Shown here: positions 1 to 11,600 of the stretch, one piece after another
Layout of the letters: each line of letters begins with the position of its first letter
Numbering within the stretch: position 1 is the stretch's first letter
Origin: Ostrinia nubilalis
Taxonomy: Eukaryota; Arthropoda; Insecta; Lepidoptera; Crambidae
Direction: 5' to 3'
NCBI RefSeq assembly: GCF_963855985.1
Contig: NC_087106.1
Span: 3,517,001 to 3,581,000, forward strand
Length of the DNA: 64,000 nucleotides
The notes under the pieces: generated by a model
What the model was told of the DNA's origin: nothing
Databases searched by the model: none
What the model saw: the letters and a program-made list of their open reading frames with translations, nothing else
Made by a program: the position numbers and the translations under genes

Positions 1-310
1 GGTCTTGAAACAATGTTTTTAAAATACCTTTAACTTTTTTGCTTACAATGAACTAATTAAACGCTAAAATTAGTTAACTTAGTTTTGAAACAATGTTGTT
101 AAGATAGGTACCTTTAATTTTTTTTTGCTTACAATGAACTAATTAAACGCTAATATAAGCTAACTTAGTTTTGAAACAATGTTGTTAAGATAGGTACCTT
201 TAAATTTTTTGCTTACAATGAACTAATTAAACGCTAACTTAGTTTTGAAACAATGCTATTAAGATACTTTTAATTTTTTGTTTACAATTAACTAATGAGC
301 TAATTAAACG
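1..310. repeat. AT-rich tandem repeat, about four units of 74-86 bp
   Basis: The motif TTGAAACAATG recurs at about 4, 84, 170 and 244. Each copy is followed by a similar run containing GCTTACAATGAACTAATTAA and ACGCTAA. Units differ by small indels. No coding potential is seen. It may belong to the 3' part of the neighbouring LTR element or be an independent satellite. Confidence 0.85.
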
Positions 311-834
311 AGTTGTTTACCTTGTTATTACGAGTATTACTTGAAATATTTCTTTAATACAATAAGTAAGTATTCATGGCACTTGTTATTAATATTTCTA
401 GTTTACTAGTTTAATTATTTAAATTACCATACTCAGAATAGGCATCTGATTAATGTTAATAATTTCTATAATTATTAAAAGTTATACACGATAATGGCAG
501 TCAAGGGGTTAAGTTTTAACTACAATAATATTATTTCATAATGGAATGCAGCCTGACGCGGCGCGCAAACATTAGGCAGGTAAAATCTAGTTATGAGTCA
601 TCTAGTAAGCGAGTGCTGTTGATCGCCCGTGGCGAATAGAAAAAATACATGTTTCTCTGATAATATGCAAATGAGCTCGCTCGGTGAATCGTTCTTACAA
701 TGTTTGTTTACTATTTAAAAGTTATCGAGAAACTGGTAGTACTATTGACGCGTATCAAACCGGTTTGTTATTTATGTGAGTTTAGGTTGCGAGTTACGAG
801 TAAATAACAATGCGATTTGCGTCAATAGTTATTT

Positions 835-1008
835 TACGAGATTAAATAGAACAATTGAACGATTTAAATTATACAGGGCTACTATGTAATGTTAATTAAT
901 AGTTATAGGTTATTGATATATGATATTTAACGAGATTAAATTCAAGAACTGAATGATCTAGAATCTAGATTATACAGGGTTGCTATGTAATGTTAATTAA
1001 TACTTTTA
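835..1008. repeat. Two-copy direct repeat, AT-rich
   Basis: Two successive copies share ACGAGATTAAAT, then TTATACAGGG and CTATGTAATGTTAATTAATA (about 837-902 and 927-1002), with an intervening variable part. The rest of 311-1121 shows no gene. No copy of the gypsy LTR found at 3376 onward was recognised here, so the 3' LTR seems to be missing or displaced. Confidence 0.6.
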
Positions 1009-1121
1009 CATTATTGACTTGTTTTTAATATTGATGAATTTACTTTAACGAGAACTGACTAGACAATTACTATGTATTTTGTATCTATCTATTAGAAACC
1101 TAACTTAGGTATAAAGTTAAG

Positions 1122-3269
1122 CTACGAGTAAATGTTACTGGCCTTGTTCAGCTGGTTTTGGATTTGGCCGCGCCTCTTCTTTCTCCTCGGCCGCCTCCTG
1201 GTCTGGTCCTCAGCTCGGGTCGTCTCCTCTCCAGGGCCGGACTCGCGCCAGTCCAGGTCTTGTGGGTGGTCGATGGTGTCAACATCGAGGATTTCGGTCC
1301 AGTCTGTGGACCGGTTTGATGATCTGGGTAGTGGTCTACTTGGGTCTGTAGATGCCATGCTCCAGGGTTTGCGTGCGTTGTTAACTTGACAAGTTTTGCA
1401 GTTCTTGACGTACGTTGACACATCTCTGAACATACCGGGCCAATAATATCTCTGTGATATTTTGTTCAGTGTTTTTGCTGTTCCTAGATGGCCTGCGATT
1501 GGTGTATCGTGGTTTTCTTTGAGAATCTGGTCTTTTTCTTTGTTGTTTATGCATAATTTCCAGTCTGGTGATGCTTCTGTTCTTGGTCCGTATGCGTGAT
1601 TTGTTATTTTCCTGTATAAACTATTATTTGACATTTTATAATCTTTGTTTCCGTTTTTCTGTAGTTCTTGAATTTTCTTTTGGATCCAGTCTTTTTGTTT
1701 TTCCTGTGTTAAGCGTGTTACGTGTTTATTTATTATTTCTTGATTTTTAGGGTTCCGTGAATATTCTTTTTTCTTGATTGGTTTTTCGAGTTCAAGTTCG
1801 TGTACGAGTTTGATCTTGTGTTTTTTCTTGCTTGTCGGTGTTTCAGCCATTTCGTATGTAGGTACGATGTTGGTTTCTGTAGTTTTTCTTGATGTTGTTC
1901 CCACTTGTTCCCCTTGCTTGGTACTATCTTTGGGCCATTCTATTTTGGCTCCTATTCTATTTAATATGTCCATGCCTATCAGTATGCTCTTGATTTGTGG
2001 ATGATATAACACTTGGTGGTTAATTATTTTTCCCTTTATATTTATTTGCAAGTCTAGTGCTTCTTTAATTCTAGTTGTGTGCCCATCTGTCATGCTAGCT
2101 GTTATGCTTACTGTTTTCAGTTTCAGGTTTCTTTTCACGAATTTACTGTACACTTGGTCGTTGATGTATGATCTTGTGGCGCCGGTGTCTACGAGTGCTT
2201 GATATTTTTCGCCTAGTATCGTTACATCTACGAATGGACGGTTATCTTTAAGTTGCGGACTTGTGTTTATTGTCATGGACTGTGTGTATTCATTTGTTTT
2301 CTTACAACACTGTTTACTCATTTTGCCGATCTTGCCACAACCGTTACAAAATAGTATTTTCTTACTTCTGCAATCTTTCATGGAGTGTCCGTGTTTTCCA
2401 CAGCTCCAGCAGCAAGTATTTGTGTTGTAATTGTGTATGTATGATGCCGTCTCCTTGTGTCCTTGATTTGTGCTTGTTTCGTGGTGATCATTTCGTGGTT
2501 CTCGTTCTGTGAAGCTAGTTTGACGTTCTGCTGTGACATTTTCATAGTCGTTTGCCAGTTGTATTAATTTGCTTATCGAGTCGACTTCAGATTTCTTGAT
2601 ATAGTACTTGTATTTTGCGTTCATGTTTTCGTAGATTCTGTTTAGTTCTTCCTCTTTTGACATTTTTGCGTATCTGCGCATGAGTGTTTGTATTTCAATG
2701 AGGTAGTCTGTGAATTTTTGGCGGTGATGTTGCCTATAATTCACTATTTTAGCTAACAGGTCACTGTCACAGCTCACAAATGTCAACTTGAAGAGTTCTA
2801 TGAATTCGTTCCATGTAGTGAACGAGTTTTTATTATTTCTATACCACAGTATGGCCTTTCCTTTCAGGAATCTGGGGAGCACTTTGAGCACTTTATCTGG
2901 CTTGACCTCGCCCGATGACATGAGTTCGTCCAGTTGCTCTAGGAACTCCACTGGGTCGTTGTATGTGTCAAAACTTAGGTTCCATCTGGCCGTTATGCTT
3001 TCAGTCTGATCTACGGTGTACGACATGTTTGGTTCTTGTTGCATCTCTGTGTCTTCAAAATCGGTTTCTGACTCACTGTTAGACTGTTCTTCGGAGGATT
3101 TACTGGCGGACTGGACGGGTTGACGGGACTGCTTGGTTCTGAGTACTTCTGTGAGGTTCTGTCTCAGTTCTTGTACGGTTCTGTTCTCCGTTTTTATGTT
3201 TCTTCTTTTGCACTCGTTCTCAAGTTCTGTCTTCTTCAGTTTGTATATCCAAGATGTCGGTTCTGACAT
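1122..3269 (-). CDS. Ty3/gypsy-type retrotransposon gag-protease-integrase zinc-finger remnant (RT deleted)
   Basis: One uninterrupted 715-codon frame. In order it shows a gag-like N-terminal half (residues 1-270), a CCHC zinc knuckle CWSCGKHGHSMKDC near 286-300, a retroviral-type aspartic protease with LVDTGA near 358, and an HHCC integrase zinc finger (HDTPIAGHLG through CKTC) near 590-630. Reverse transcriptase, RNase H and the integrase catalytic core, which should lie between protease and zinc finger and after it, are absent. The joins are in frame and the tail is low-complexity basic and acidic sequence. This is an internally deleted element and cannot replicate by itself. An upstream primer-binding site and LTR on the same strand support element identity. 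Confidence 0.85.
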   Translation of the reverse strand: MSEPTSWIYKLKKTELENECKRRNIKTENRTVQELRQNLTEVLRTKQSRQPVQSASKSSEEQSNSESETDFEDTEMQQEPNMSYTVDQTESITARWNLSFDTYNDPVEFLEQLDELMSSGEVKPDKVLKVLPRFLKGKAILWYRNNKNSFTTWNEFIELFKLTFVSCDSDLLAKIVNYRQHHRQKFTDYLIEIQTLMRRYAKMSKEEELNRIYENMNAKYKYYIKKSEVDSISKLIQLANDYENVTAERQTSFTEREPRNDHHETSTNQGHKETASYIHNYNTNTCCWSCGKHGHSMKDCRSKKILFCNGCGKIGKMSKQCCKKTNEYTQSMTINTSPQLKDNRPFVDVTILGEKYQALVDTGATRSYINDQVYSKFVKRNLKLKTVSITASMTDGHTTRIKEALDLQINIKGKIINHQVLYHPQIKSILIGMDILNRIGAKIEWPKDSTKQGEQVGTTSRKTTETNIVPTYEMAETPTSKKKHKIKLVHELELEKPIKKKEYSRNPKNQEIINKHVTRLTQEKQKDWIQKKIQELQKNGNKDYKMSNNSLYRKITNHAYGPRTEASPDWKLCINNKEKDQILKENHDTPIAGHLGTAKTLNKISQRYYWPGMFRDVSTYVKNCKTCQVNNARKPWSMASTDPSRPLPRSSNRSTDWTEILDVDTIDHPQDLDWRESGPGEETTRAEDQTRRRPRRKKRRGQIQNQLNKASNIYS

Positions 3270-3364
3270 GTGTGATTGTCAATTTGGTTGGGTTTTGTTT
3301 TCCTTTTGGTCTTTCGCTTGTGTCTAGCGATCTGGTGTTCCCTGTAGGTTCCGTGGGTTATTTA

Positions 3365-3375
3365 GTTGGGCGCCA
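3365..3375 (-). other. Primer-binding site of the gypsy element (tRNA-Lys type)
   Basis: Read on the minus strand the sequence is TGGCGCCCAAC, the start of a PBS complementary to the 3' end of a tRNA-Lys, as in many retroviruses and insect errantiviruses. It lies about 95 bp upstream of the gag ATG, directly after the presumed LTR end. Confidence 0.7.
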
Positions 3376-4555
3376 TTGCAACGGGGCGTCTTAGCTAGCT
3401 CAGTCTGACACCCCGCTGTTTAGTACTAAGTCCCAGTTCGCCTTCTGCGATGAGGGATGTGTACCTATCCAGGATGCCTACAGGGATATTCGACCAAGGA
3501 AACGCACAATCAATAACACAATGGCACTTTATAATTCAGGTTCCACAATAGTTTACTTATTCTAGTTTCACTGACTCTAAATTACTATTATTTAAATAAT
3601 GAGCAAGTTATTCCACAATTGCAAATCTACTATGACAAGAGGGATAGCGACGCGCCCGGTTCGCGTCCCGAAACTAGTTTATGTATCCGCGAGAGGGGCG
3701 GCGCCCTGTGCGAGGTTTAGCGAGTGTTAGTTTGGATACTTATAAACTAGGGGGGTAGGACGGTTCGCTCCCAAATCGGTAACCGAGGTTAACGAAGTGG
3801 GGATTCGTGCACCAAAGGTAAAAGGCTTGGGACTAGGGTTGCCAGGTCCAAAACCACAAAAGCCGGACTCTGTGCTCCATTTGGCCGGACATTTCACCCT
3901 AAAAGCCGGACATGTGATGCGGGTGCAATTAGTGTCATAGCTCACGAGTGAGTACTATCATCATCGGTTGCCCAACATCATGATGCCTGCCCTTCATTAT
4001 CATTCAGTGGCTCGACTTTCGGCTGGCACGGCAGCCAAATAAAAAAGCCTAACAAAAGCCGGACAGGCCGGACAAGCCAATATTTGGCCGGACAAGACCG
4101 TAAAAAGCCAAACATGTCCGGCTAAAGCCGGACGCCTGGCAACCCTACTTGGGACCTACGTGGCGAGTGGGGAGGAATTACAGGAAGGGTGGCAGCGGGA
4201 TTGCTACCGTAGGTCGGGATTGAGTAAAGCATGCACTCGGTAAGGATTTGAATGTGAATACAGGCAGCGATGGTTCGCTCGTGTCGCGGAAACCGCGCGA
4301 GCAGAAAGTCCTATCGAGCCAGGTTAGTGGGAACAATGAGGGCAGCTATTCGCTAGGGACTCTTGCGCAATTAACCGTAGACGCGCGCGCGATCGTCTGG
4401 CTGTTGCGATGGCTCCCGAGCGAATGCTAGGCGCCCGCGGTCGCCGCCGTCTCTTATATTAGCTCGGTCCGTGCGGCGTGCGGCCGCGCAGCCGTAGGGT
4501 TGGCAAAATCTCTGCGCTCGGTGCTAGGGCTGTCGATGCGTCGCGGGGCGCGTCA
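3376..4555 (-). mobile_element. 5' LTR of the gypsy element, interrupted by a hAT MITE
   Basis: Sequence between the PBS and the broken BEL/Pao frame. The inner boundary is set by the PBS. The outer boundary is inferred from where BEL/Pao coding similarity stops, at about 4550-4562. Removing the MITE at 3834-4147 leaves an LTR of roughly 870 bp. A second LTR for comparison was not found, so the exact ends are uncertain. Confidence 0.5.
3834..4147. mobile_element. Non-autonomous hAT-type MITE, 314 bp
   Basis: Perfect terminal inverted repeats TAGGGTTGCCAGG and CCTGGCAACCCTA are flanked by a perfect 8-bp target-site duplication, CTTGGGAC (3826-3833 and 4148-4155). The interior repeats the word AAAGCCGGAC many times. 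There is no ORF. It sits inside the gypsy LTR, so it is younger than that insertion. Confidence 0.93.
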
Positions 4556-7500
4556 CAACCATGAGACGAGGCACTGAAATGACATTCAAGCATTCAAGAT
4601 TGGCACAAAAAAAAATCCATTTAGATAAAATAGCGTCAGGCACCTCAGAATCCCAGTCAACGTTTGCCTTCCAGATATCTTGCATTATCAACTTAGCATA
4701 GACTGTAACTGGAGCAATAAAACCCAAGGGATCATAGACCTTAGCAATATCAGACAAAATATTTCTTTTGGTATGACTAGTGGAAGTATATTTAGGTACC
4801 TCGACCTGAAATTTATCTGAGTTTGGCTCCCACTTCAAACCTAGCGTTTTAATACAAGAACCTTCTTTATTGTCAAAGGAAAAATGACATTTTTCAAGTT
4901 TTTCAGGAGGAAATTGCGACATTAACATTGAGCTATTAGAGTACCATTTGTGCAATTCAAACCTTCCTTTAGCTAACAACTCTTGCAACTCATTTATGAT
5001 ATTTAATGCAGAAGAAAGATCATTCTCGCCATGCAAAATGTCATCAACGAAGGTACTTTGAAGTAATGCCTTAGAAGCAGATGGAAAATTATCACCTTCA
5101 TCCTCAACCAATTTCACCAATGTCCGTGTAGCAAGGTAACTGGCTGATGCTGTTCCATATGTAACAGTATCCAGCTGAAGACACTGTATATCATGCGATG
5201 GATCATCTCTCCACAGGATGCGCTGAAGTGCTTGATACTGAGGTTTCACTCGAATTTGCCTGTACATTTTAGTTATATCAGACACAAAAACATAAACATA
5301 GGTACGAAATCTCAGAAGTATGGTAAACATGTCAGGTTGAACAACAGGACCCACAAGAAGTACATCATTTAAGCTCAAGCCCGTAGAAGTGGGTTGAGAA
5401 CCATTGAATACAATCCTAAGCTTGGTAATAGAGGAACTTTCCTTCAAGACAGCATGATGAGGCATGTAATATTCAATTTCATCACTTTTGTGTGGATTTA
5501 TATGAACAAAGTGAGCATGGCCAAGTTTAAGAAATTCCTCAATAAAAGCTTTATAGGCCTTAAAAAAGTCAGAATTATTTTGGAATTTTTTCTCCAATGA
5601 CATAAGACAACGAAAAGCAACATTGTAAGAATTACCTAGTTTTGGTAGAAGTTCTTTGTTTATTGGCAAATCGACATGATACCTTCCTTCTTCATCCCTG
5701 GACACAGAATCAAGGTAGCTCTGTTCGCACCTTTTCTCCTGAAATGACAACATATTATCATTATGCATTTCTTCTAATTGCCAAAATTTTTTAATGTCGT
5801 TATGTAGGACAGACAAATGACATTGGCTTTTTAAACCCGAAACATGTTGACCTACCACAGACAATTCACCACAAAATACCCAACCAAATTCAGTATTTAT
5901 TAATGTGGGCATATTTGGACCTAGATCGATCTTGCCTTCTCGAAGACATTTTGCAAAACATGAAACACCAAGAATCATATCAATGTCCTTAGACATATTG
6001 AAATTAGGGTCAGCTAAATGCAAATGCATGAGAGATGGCAGTGCCTCTTTAGACACATTGACCATTGGTAAAGGATCAGTAATAAAATCTAACACACCAA
6101 ATTCTGAACAATATTTAAAATCAGAACAGTTAGAATAAACTGATAGTGCAACTTTATGCTTTATTTTACAAGTATGACCTCCCACCCCGGCCACAGTTTG
6201 ACTAGCATCTTCAAAATTAACACAGTCCAATTTATTAGCAAACGCAGAACTAATATAATTCTTTTGGCTACCTATGTCCAAAAGCACAGTGCAGTCATAT
6301 CGCTTACCATCACTGTCACACACATTCACTAATGCAGTGGGCAGAAGGGACACTTGACATACAGAGGTACTATTTTGTGTAACTATTGAAGATGTCATTA
6401 CAACATTACTCGGGGAATTGATGTGAGAATCATTTGAAGTAGAGCTACGGGCAGAAGTCTCATTACATGTCTGCGAATCAAGATGTAATAAGTGATGATG
6501 CTTTTGTAAACACTTTTTACAGACAATATTGGATGTGCAATTGCTAGTACAATGTTTATCTGATAAACAAACAACACACAAATTAGTTTTGTTAACAAAT
6601 GTCTGTCTGTCATTGGGACTCAATTTAATGAATTTAAAACACTTGTAAGTTGAGTGATTTTTGTTGCAATACAAACAAGAAAATAACTTACCATTTGCAC
6701 TTCTGCCGCTGCCAACAGTCACATGACTAGTGCTCTTTGCCGGAGGCACGACCTTTGTAGTGCTCACTGCTTCATCACGGCATAGCATATCTAATGCATG
6801 GCAGCGCTGCTGTATAAAGTTAAGAAATTGTTGCAAACTAGGGAAATCACTGGAATCTCTATGCAATTCAAAGTCACGCAAAGAACTGTAATCAATTTTT
6901 GTTGACAAAATATGTATGAGAATAATATCTTGCAAGTTTGAAATATTCAGTGATAATAGTGAGTTATAATACTGCATAAAATCATTTGTTAATTGCCTTA
7001 GTGTATAAGATTTACCATTGACTTTATGTAAAGACAAAATGTGTTGCAAATGATAATTAGCTATAAGAACCTTATTGTCATATCTTGATGTAATCGCAGA
7101 CCATGCCTTCACGTAGTTTTCGTTCGTACATTCCAAAGTCGTAACCAAAGAGGCAGCTTCGCCGACCAAACACGACTTCAAGTAATAGAACTTCTGCACG
7201 GGACTTAAATCTTCATTTCCGTGTACCATAGTGACGTATAAATCCTTGAACGACAACCAGTCTCCATAACTTCCACTGAATTTGGGCAACGATATCTTGG
7301 GAAGATTCGGTTTATGCTTGTGCTCTTGCGTCGATCCGGAGTCACTCGCCGATGAGTTACAATGATGCTTCAGCGCCTCACGACGTTCACGAATGTCAGT
7401 TAGTATTCTTTGACACCTTGACTCGATTTTCGATCCCTCAGCGGTCTCTGAGGTATCCATCGATTCCAAATTGAGATTGACGTCCTCCAATCTCGTAAAA

Positions 7501-7694
7501 AGACTGCTAATTCGTTCGGCGGCAACATCCAACATGGCGGTGGATTTTACGGTAGAAATGTCCCCCAGCTCATTTTCCACAAGTGATATGCGGCCTTTGA
7601 TGTATCTTCTCACATTTATCAATTTTTGCTTGTCTTGATGAGCAAAATCACTGCTGGTATCCTCGCCGGTTAGGGGCATTTTGAAAGCACGCAA
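4524..7694 (-). pseudogene. BEL/Pao retrotransposon polyprotein, 3'-truncated by the gypsy insertion
   Basis: Open frame of 1056 codons. The first about 300 residues are the BEL-type gag (DUF1759-like), followed by cysteine/histidine zinc-binding motifs near 345-410. A DUF1758-type aspartic protease follows, with LLDIGSQ near 470 (isoleucine where Thr/Ser is usual). The reverse transcriptase runs from about 790, with SDITKMYRQI near 811 and the catalytic FVDD near 880. A Peptidase_A17-family segment lies at 940-1040. The frame is lost after VPRLM near 4560, where gypsy LTR sequence supplies about 12 foreign codons. RNase H and integrase are missing. The long uninterrupted frame implies a fairly recent insertion. 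Confidence 0.88.
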
Positions 7695-7791
7695 TATGTG
7701 GTATGCAATGCGTTAACGTCACCCCGGGCCGGCAGCACACAACACGAAAAAAAACTGCTCCAAGTACAGATTCTCAGTACAGACTCCTGCA

Positions 7792-7808
7792 TCCGGCTCG
7801 AAGGACCA
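7792..7808 (-). other. BEL/Pao primer-binding site matching tRNA-Tyr
   Basis: The plus-strand sequence TCCGGCTCGAAGGACCA equals the 3' end of a metazoan tRNA-Tyr including CCA. Its complement is the PBS of the minus-strand BEL/Pao element about 100 bp upstream of its ATG. The match to tRNA-Tyr is from memory of the conserved tRNA 3' end. Confidence 0.75.
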
Positions 7809-7960
7809 TGAACAGAGTGATGCGGCAGGTACAAAAGACACTTAACTTCAGTGATATTCTATTTATTGAGAAGATAATTTACAACCATGTGCACACACTT
7901 GAATGGTAGGAAAAAGAGACCATAGAGAGGGGCCATAGAGCATACAACGCTTCTGGGTTG
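7809..7960 (-). mobile_element. Probable 5' LTR (or part) of the BEL/Pao element
   Basis: By position, the LTR must begin immediately beyond the PBS; on the plus strand it opens with TGAACAGAG. The outer end is not defined because the partner LTR lies beyond the gypsy insertion and was not found. Confidence 0.35.
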
Positions 7961-8671
7961 CCAGATATCGTTATTACATTTTTACCAACTATTTTATGTA
8001 ATTATATTCTGTAATTCAATTCTCATCGAATATTTTGAAGTAAAATAATGATTACGAAACGAAAATAATGTAAACAGATTAATTATTAAGGCACTTGACA
8101 TCTGACTAACCAACCCAATAAACAGTGGTCACATATTTATTATTTTCCTTATTACACTGGACAATAATTTAGCTAATCTGCAATAATATTTTAGGCGTAG
8201 TTTTAGAATGTACCAATATGGGTTCCAATACCAGATCTATAAAACTGAACACATTATCTACCATTGTGTTAGTGAAGGATGCTTATTAGCTAGATACTAC
8301 TGGATTGAAGATATCCTGTTAGAGTAAATTAACTTGCAACCACGTGGTGTGTAATTAAATGGATCCATATTTTAACGGATGCGGTTCGAACACGGATGAA
8401 ACGTAGCGCGCATTTTTGCTATTTCCCTTCTTATACAGAAATTGCTCCAATAATGCCCGCGCGATTAGCTTTTATCGCGCCATTTTGTCGATTTTACGCG
8501 ATAAGCCCATACATTTGTCGTCTAAAAACATCGATAAGATTTTAACACGGCATGAATCCTAGCCCGACAGTAGGTTAAAGACGATCCCTCAGGGTTGTTT
8601 TATGTTTTGTGCAATGGTGTTAATAAAAATACTTTTGTAATAAGCTAATAACTTTCGTTGTTACATTGCAG
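7961..8671. other. Non-coding stretch upstream of the first visible TOLLIP exon
   Basis: AT-rich intron or upstream sequence. At about 8465-8570 it carries a diverged copy of the short element (TACGCGATAAGCCCATACAT, then CATCGATAAG) that also forms the spacers of the DDX49 exon-7 array at 19.7-20.9 kb. No TOLLIP N-terminal exon could be recognised here. Confidence 0.55.
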
Positions 8672-11600
8672 CTACCCCCAGCCGGGCCACCACTCACAGC
8701 CCGACTAAGTATCACAATCGTGCAGGCGAAACTTGTGAAAAATTATGGTAAGTACTTATCTTCTATTTTACTTTTTAATCCTTCAAGCTCCGCGAATCTA
8801 GACACAATAGATAATCAATTGTTATGACATTAATTAATGCCGTCTGGGACTCAATCGGTTAACTGACTTAAATAAGTTTGAGGTTCTCAGTTTTGACCTT
8901 TTACCGAAAATGTTAGTCCCGTATCAATTTTGCACAAAACATTGCAGTATTCGCTTTCCTGTAACTTTTTAGTGGCTTTTTACATTATGAAACTCCCCAC
9001 ACCCCGCGTCCTCGTTAGATGAAACAATTAATAACAAGGTCATTAGAAACAAATAATAGATACAAAAGTAAAAAAAATAATTGCGCTATTTTTTAGGTCT
9101 TACGCGAATGGACCCGTACGTACGTCTTCGAGTGGGCCACTGCATATACGAGACGCACACCGACCCCAGCGGTGGGAAGACGCCACGGTGGAACAAAGTC
9201 ATCCACTGGTGAGACATTATTATTTTACTACTAGCGGCCGCCCGCGACTTCGTACGCGTGGACCCCGTTTAATCCCCTTAGGGGTTAAATTTTGCAAAGA
9301 AGAACGGTCATCTGTGACCCAGGCCCGACAGAAACGAGACATATCTCAGTTTTTTTGTCATGTCTTAATTAGTTAAATTATATATTTTTTATATTCGAAA
9401 TCTATGTATAACACCAAAATATTACCCTTTGTTTTTGTTCAGGCGTTATACAAAAACTAATACAAAATGCCTATTTATCACCAAAATTGGTAAATGTATG
9501 TACCTAAATGTCTATTAGAGCTGCTATGGAATGTATCTAGGTGACCTGGAGATACAGCCGGATTATACAGGGTGGAAACAAGAAGTAACAAAATCCAAAA
9601 ATTCAATGTTACCAGCTTCCATAATCTGTAACCTATTATTGGTACCATTTGAAAGAGCTCGTGAAGCACTTTCAGAATCAGTAGCTAGTTTTTCGATATC
9701 TTGTATAGTTTAGAAATAATCGAGTGAGATAACTTATCGTTCCATATGTATAACCACCCTGTATAATCCGGCTATATCTCCAGGTCACCTAGATACATTC
9801 CATAGCAACTGTAATAGACATTTAGGTACATATATTTACCAATTTTGGTATTTTGGCATTTTGTATTAGTTTTTGTATAACGCCTGAACACAAACAAAGG
9901 GTAATATTTTGGTGTTATACATAGATTTCGAATATAAGAAGTATATAATTTAACTAATTAAGACTGACAAAAAAACTGAGGTATGTCTCGTTTCTGTCGG
10001 GTCTGGGTTTTTTTTGTATGGGGCGTGACCGTTCTTCTTTCGCTGTAAAAACCGTCCTTGGACTTCAACGAACATTTAAAAAAAAGAATTGGTCCAGGCG
10101 TTGTTAAGTTATGCGCTTACCAACACATTTTGCGATTCATTTTTATATTATAGATTTTCTAATTCGTTAAAAAATACGCGATCATCAGGCCCATAAAGTT
10201 AATATACCTAGCGGAATAGAGTATCAAAGGACTCAGTCCGAGCGAGATGTCACTAGCTGCAACACTGTGTGATAAAAAAGAGATATGTAATGCGAGGTCA
10301 CAGAACCTTCTTTTTATCAACTATTTGACAGTTCGTTAGCACTCATTGGCACGCTGAAAATTTGAGATTTTTGCCCTTGTCGCAGCCTCCTGCCGCCAGG
10401 CGTGAACTCAATATACCTGGAGATATTCGACGAATGCTCGTTCACGATGGACGAGCTGATCGCCTGGTCCCACATCACCATACCGCAAGCTGTGCTCAAC
10501 GTAAGTAACATACAAGACTGTGATTTTTAATTTATTTATTTTTGATACAGCTACAGATTTCCAAACATGACATGTACTATGTGTCACACTTCCAGCTACC
10601 TAGTTCCGGTCATGTTATCTCGTTCTATCGCAAAGAATCGCCATTTGATGAGAGCGAAAGAAAAAACGGAAATGGGTAGCTGGAACTGTGGCCCATTGTT
10701 CTTTTTTTTTATGTGACAGGTATGTGATAATTTGTGTTTTATGTGTTCGTAAAATACATGAAATTAATAAAGGTATCTATTAAGTAGACAAAAAGTTACG
10801 CCTTATCTTTTCCATACAAAATAAATGGGAAATTCGTTTGTTGTTGTTAATCAACGATTGTTAACTAATTGAATGTTATCGGGAGTTAATCAATTCGTTA
10901 CCAAAATAATTATGCTGCCTTTTATCTCAATGTATTTAGTAAAGTACAGTAGTGTATTGTAACACTTGTTAATTTAAATGGTTGTATGTTCTAGGGAGAG
11001 ACACACGAAGACTGGTACCCTCTGAACGGCAAGCAAGGCGATGGAGTGGAGGGCATGATCAACCTCGTCCTCAGTTATTCCGTAAGTTTGAATGAACACT
11101 TATTCTATGTAGGTACACTTAAAAACAGCGAAGGGAACTTCTTTGAGCAAATTTTATAAAACGTATTTTTGATGTAACAGTTCCGAAAATCTTTGGCTTA
11201 TTGACATAAACATTTTTGCTATTTTGTTTGATTTGTATCTGTTCTTCTTTTGCTATCTTAGACAGCACAGTCATACAACTTCTAGCATCGGCGATCGGCG
11301 ATAAGATAAATGCAGCGACGAAAACGCCAAACGCGGCAATGAGGGGCTATCGTTTTTATACTTAACAGTTGGCACCCCTGGCTATTGACAGGACCTTACT
11401 CTACAGTGGCGCCATCTTGATGAGTGCAAATACGATAGTCCTCCTACCACTTTAGCGCTCACAAGTTGGCGCCACTGTCTTCGCTACTAGCAAGTGACAG
11501 AACCTTACTCTACAGTGGCGCTAACTGGTGAGCGCTAAAACGATAGCCCTCATTGAGTAACTCTACGGAAGCTGGACGCAGCGATTCCCACGCGTCCGAC

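Noticed and set aside
1132..3327. Several plus-strand open frames of 60-85 codons
   Set aside because: They are antisense to the gypsy gag-protease frame and have no domain of their own.
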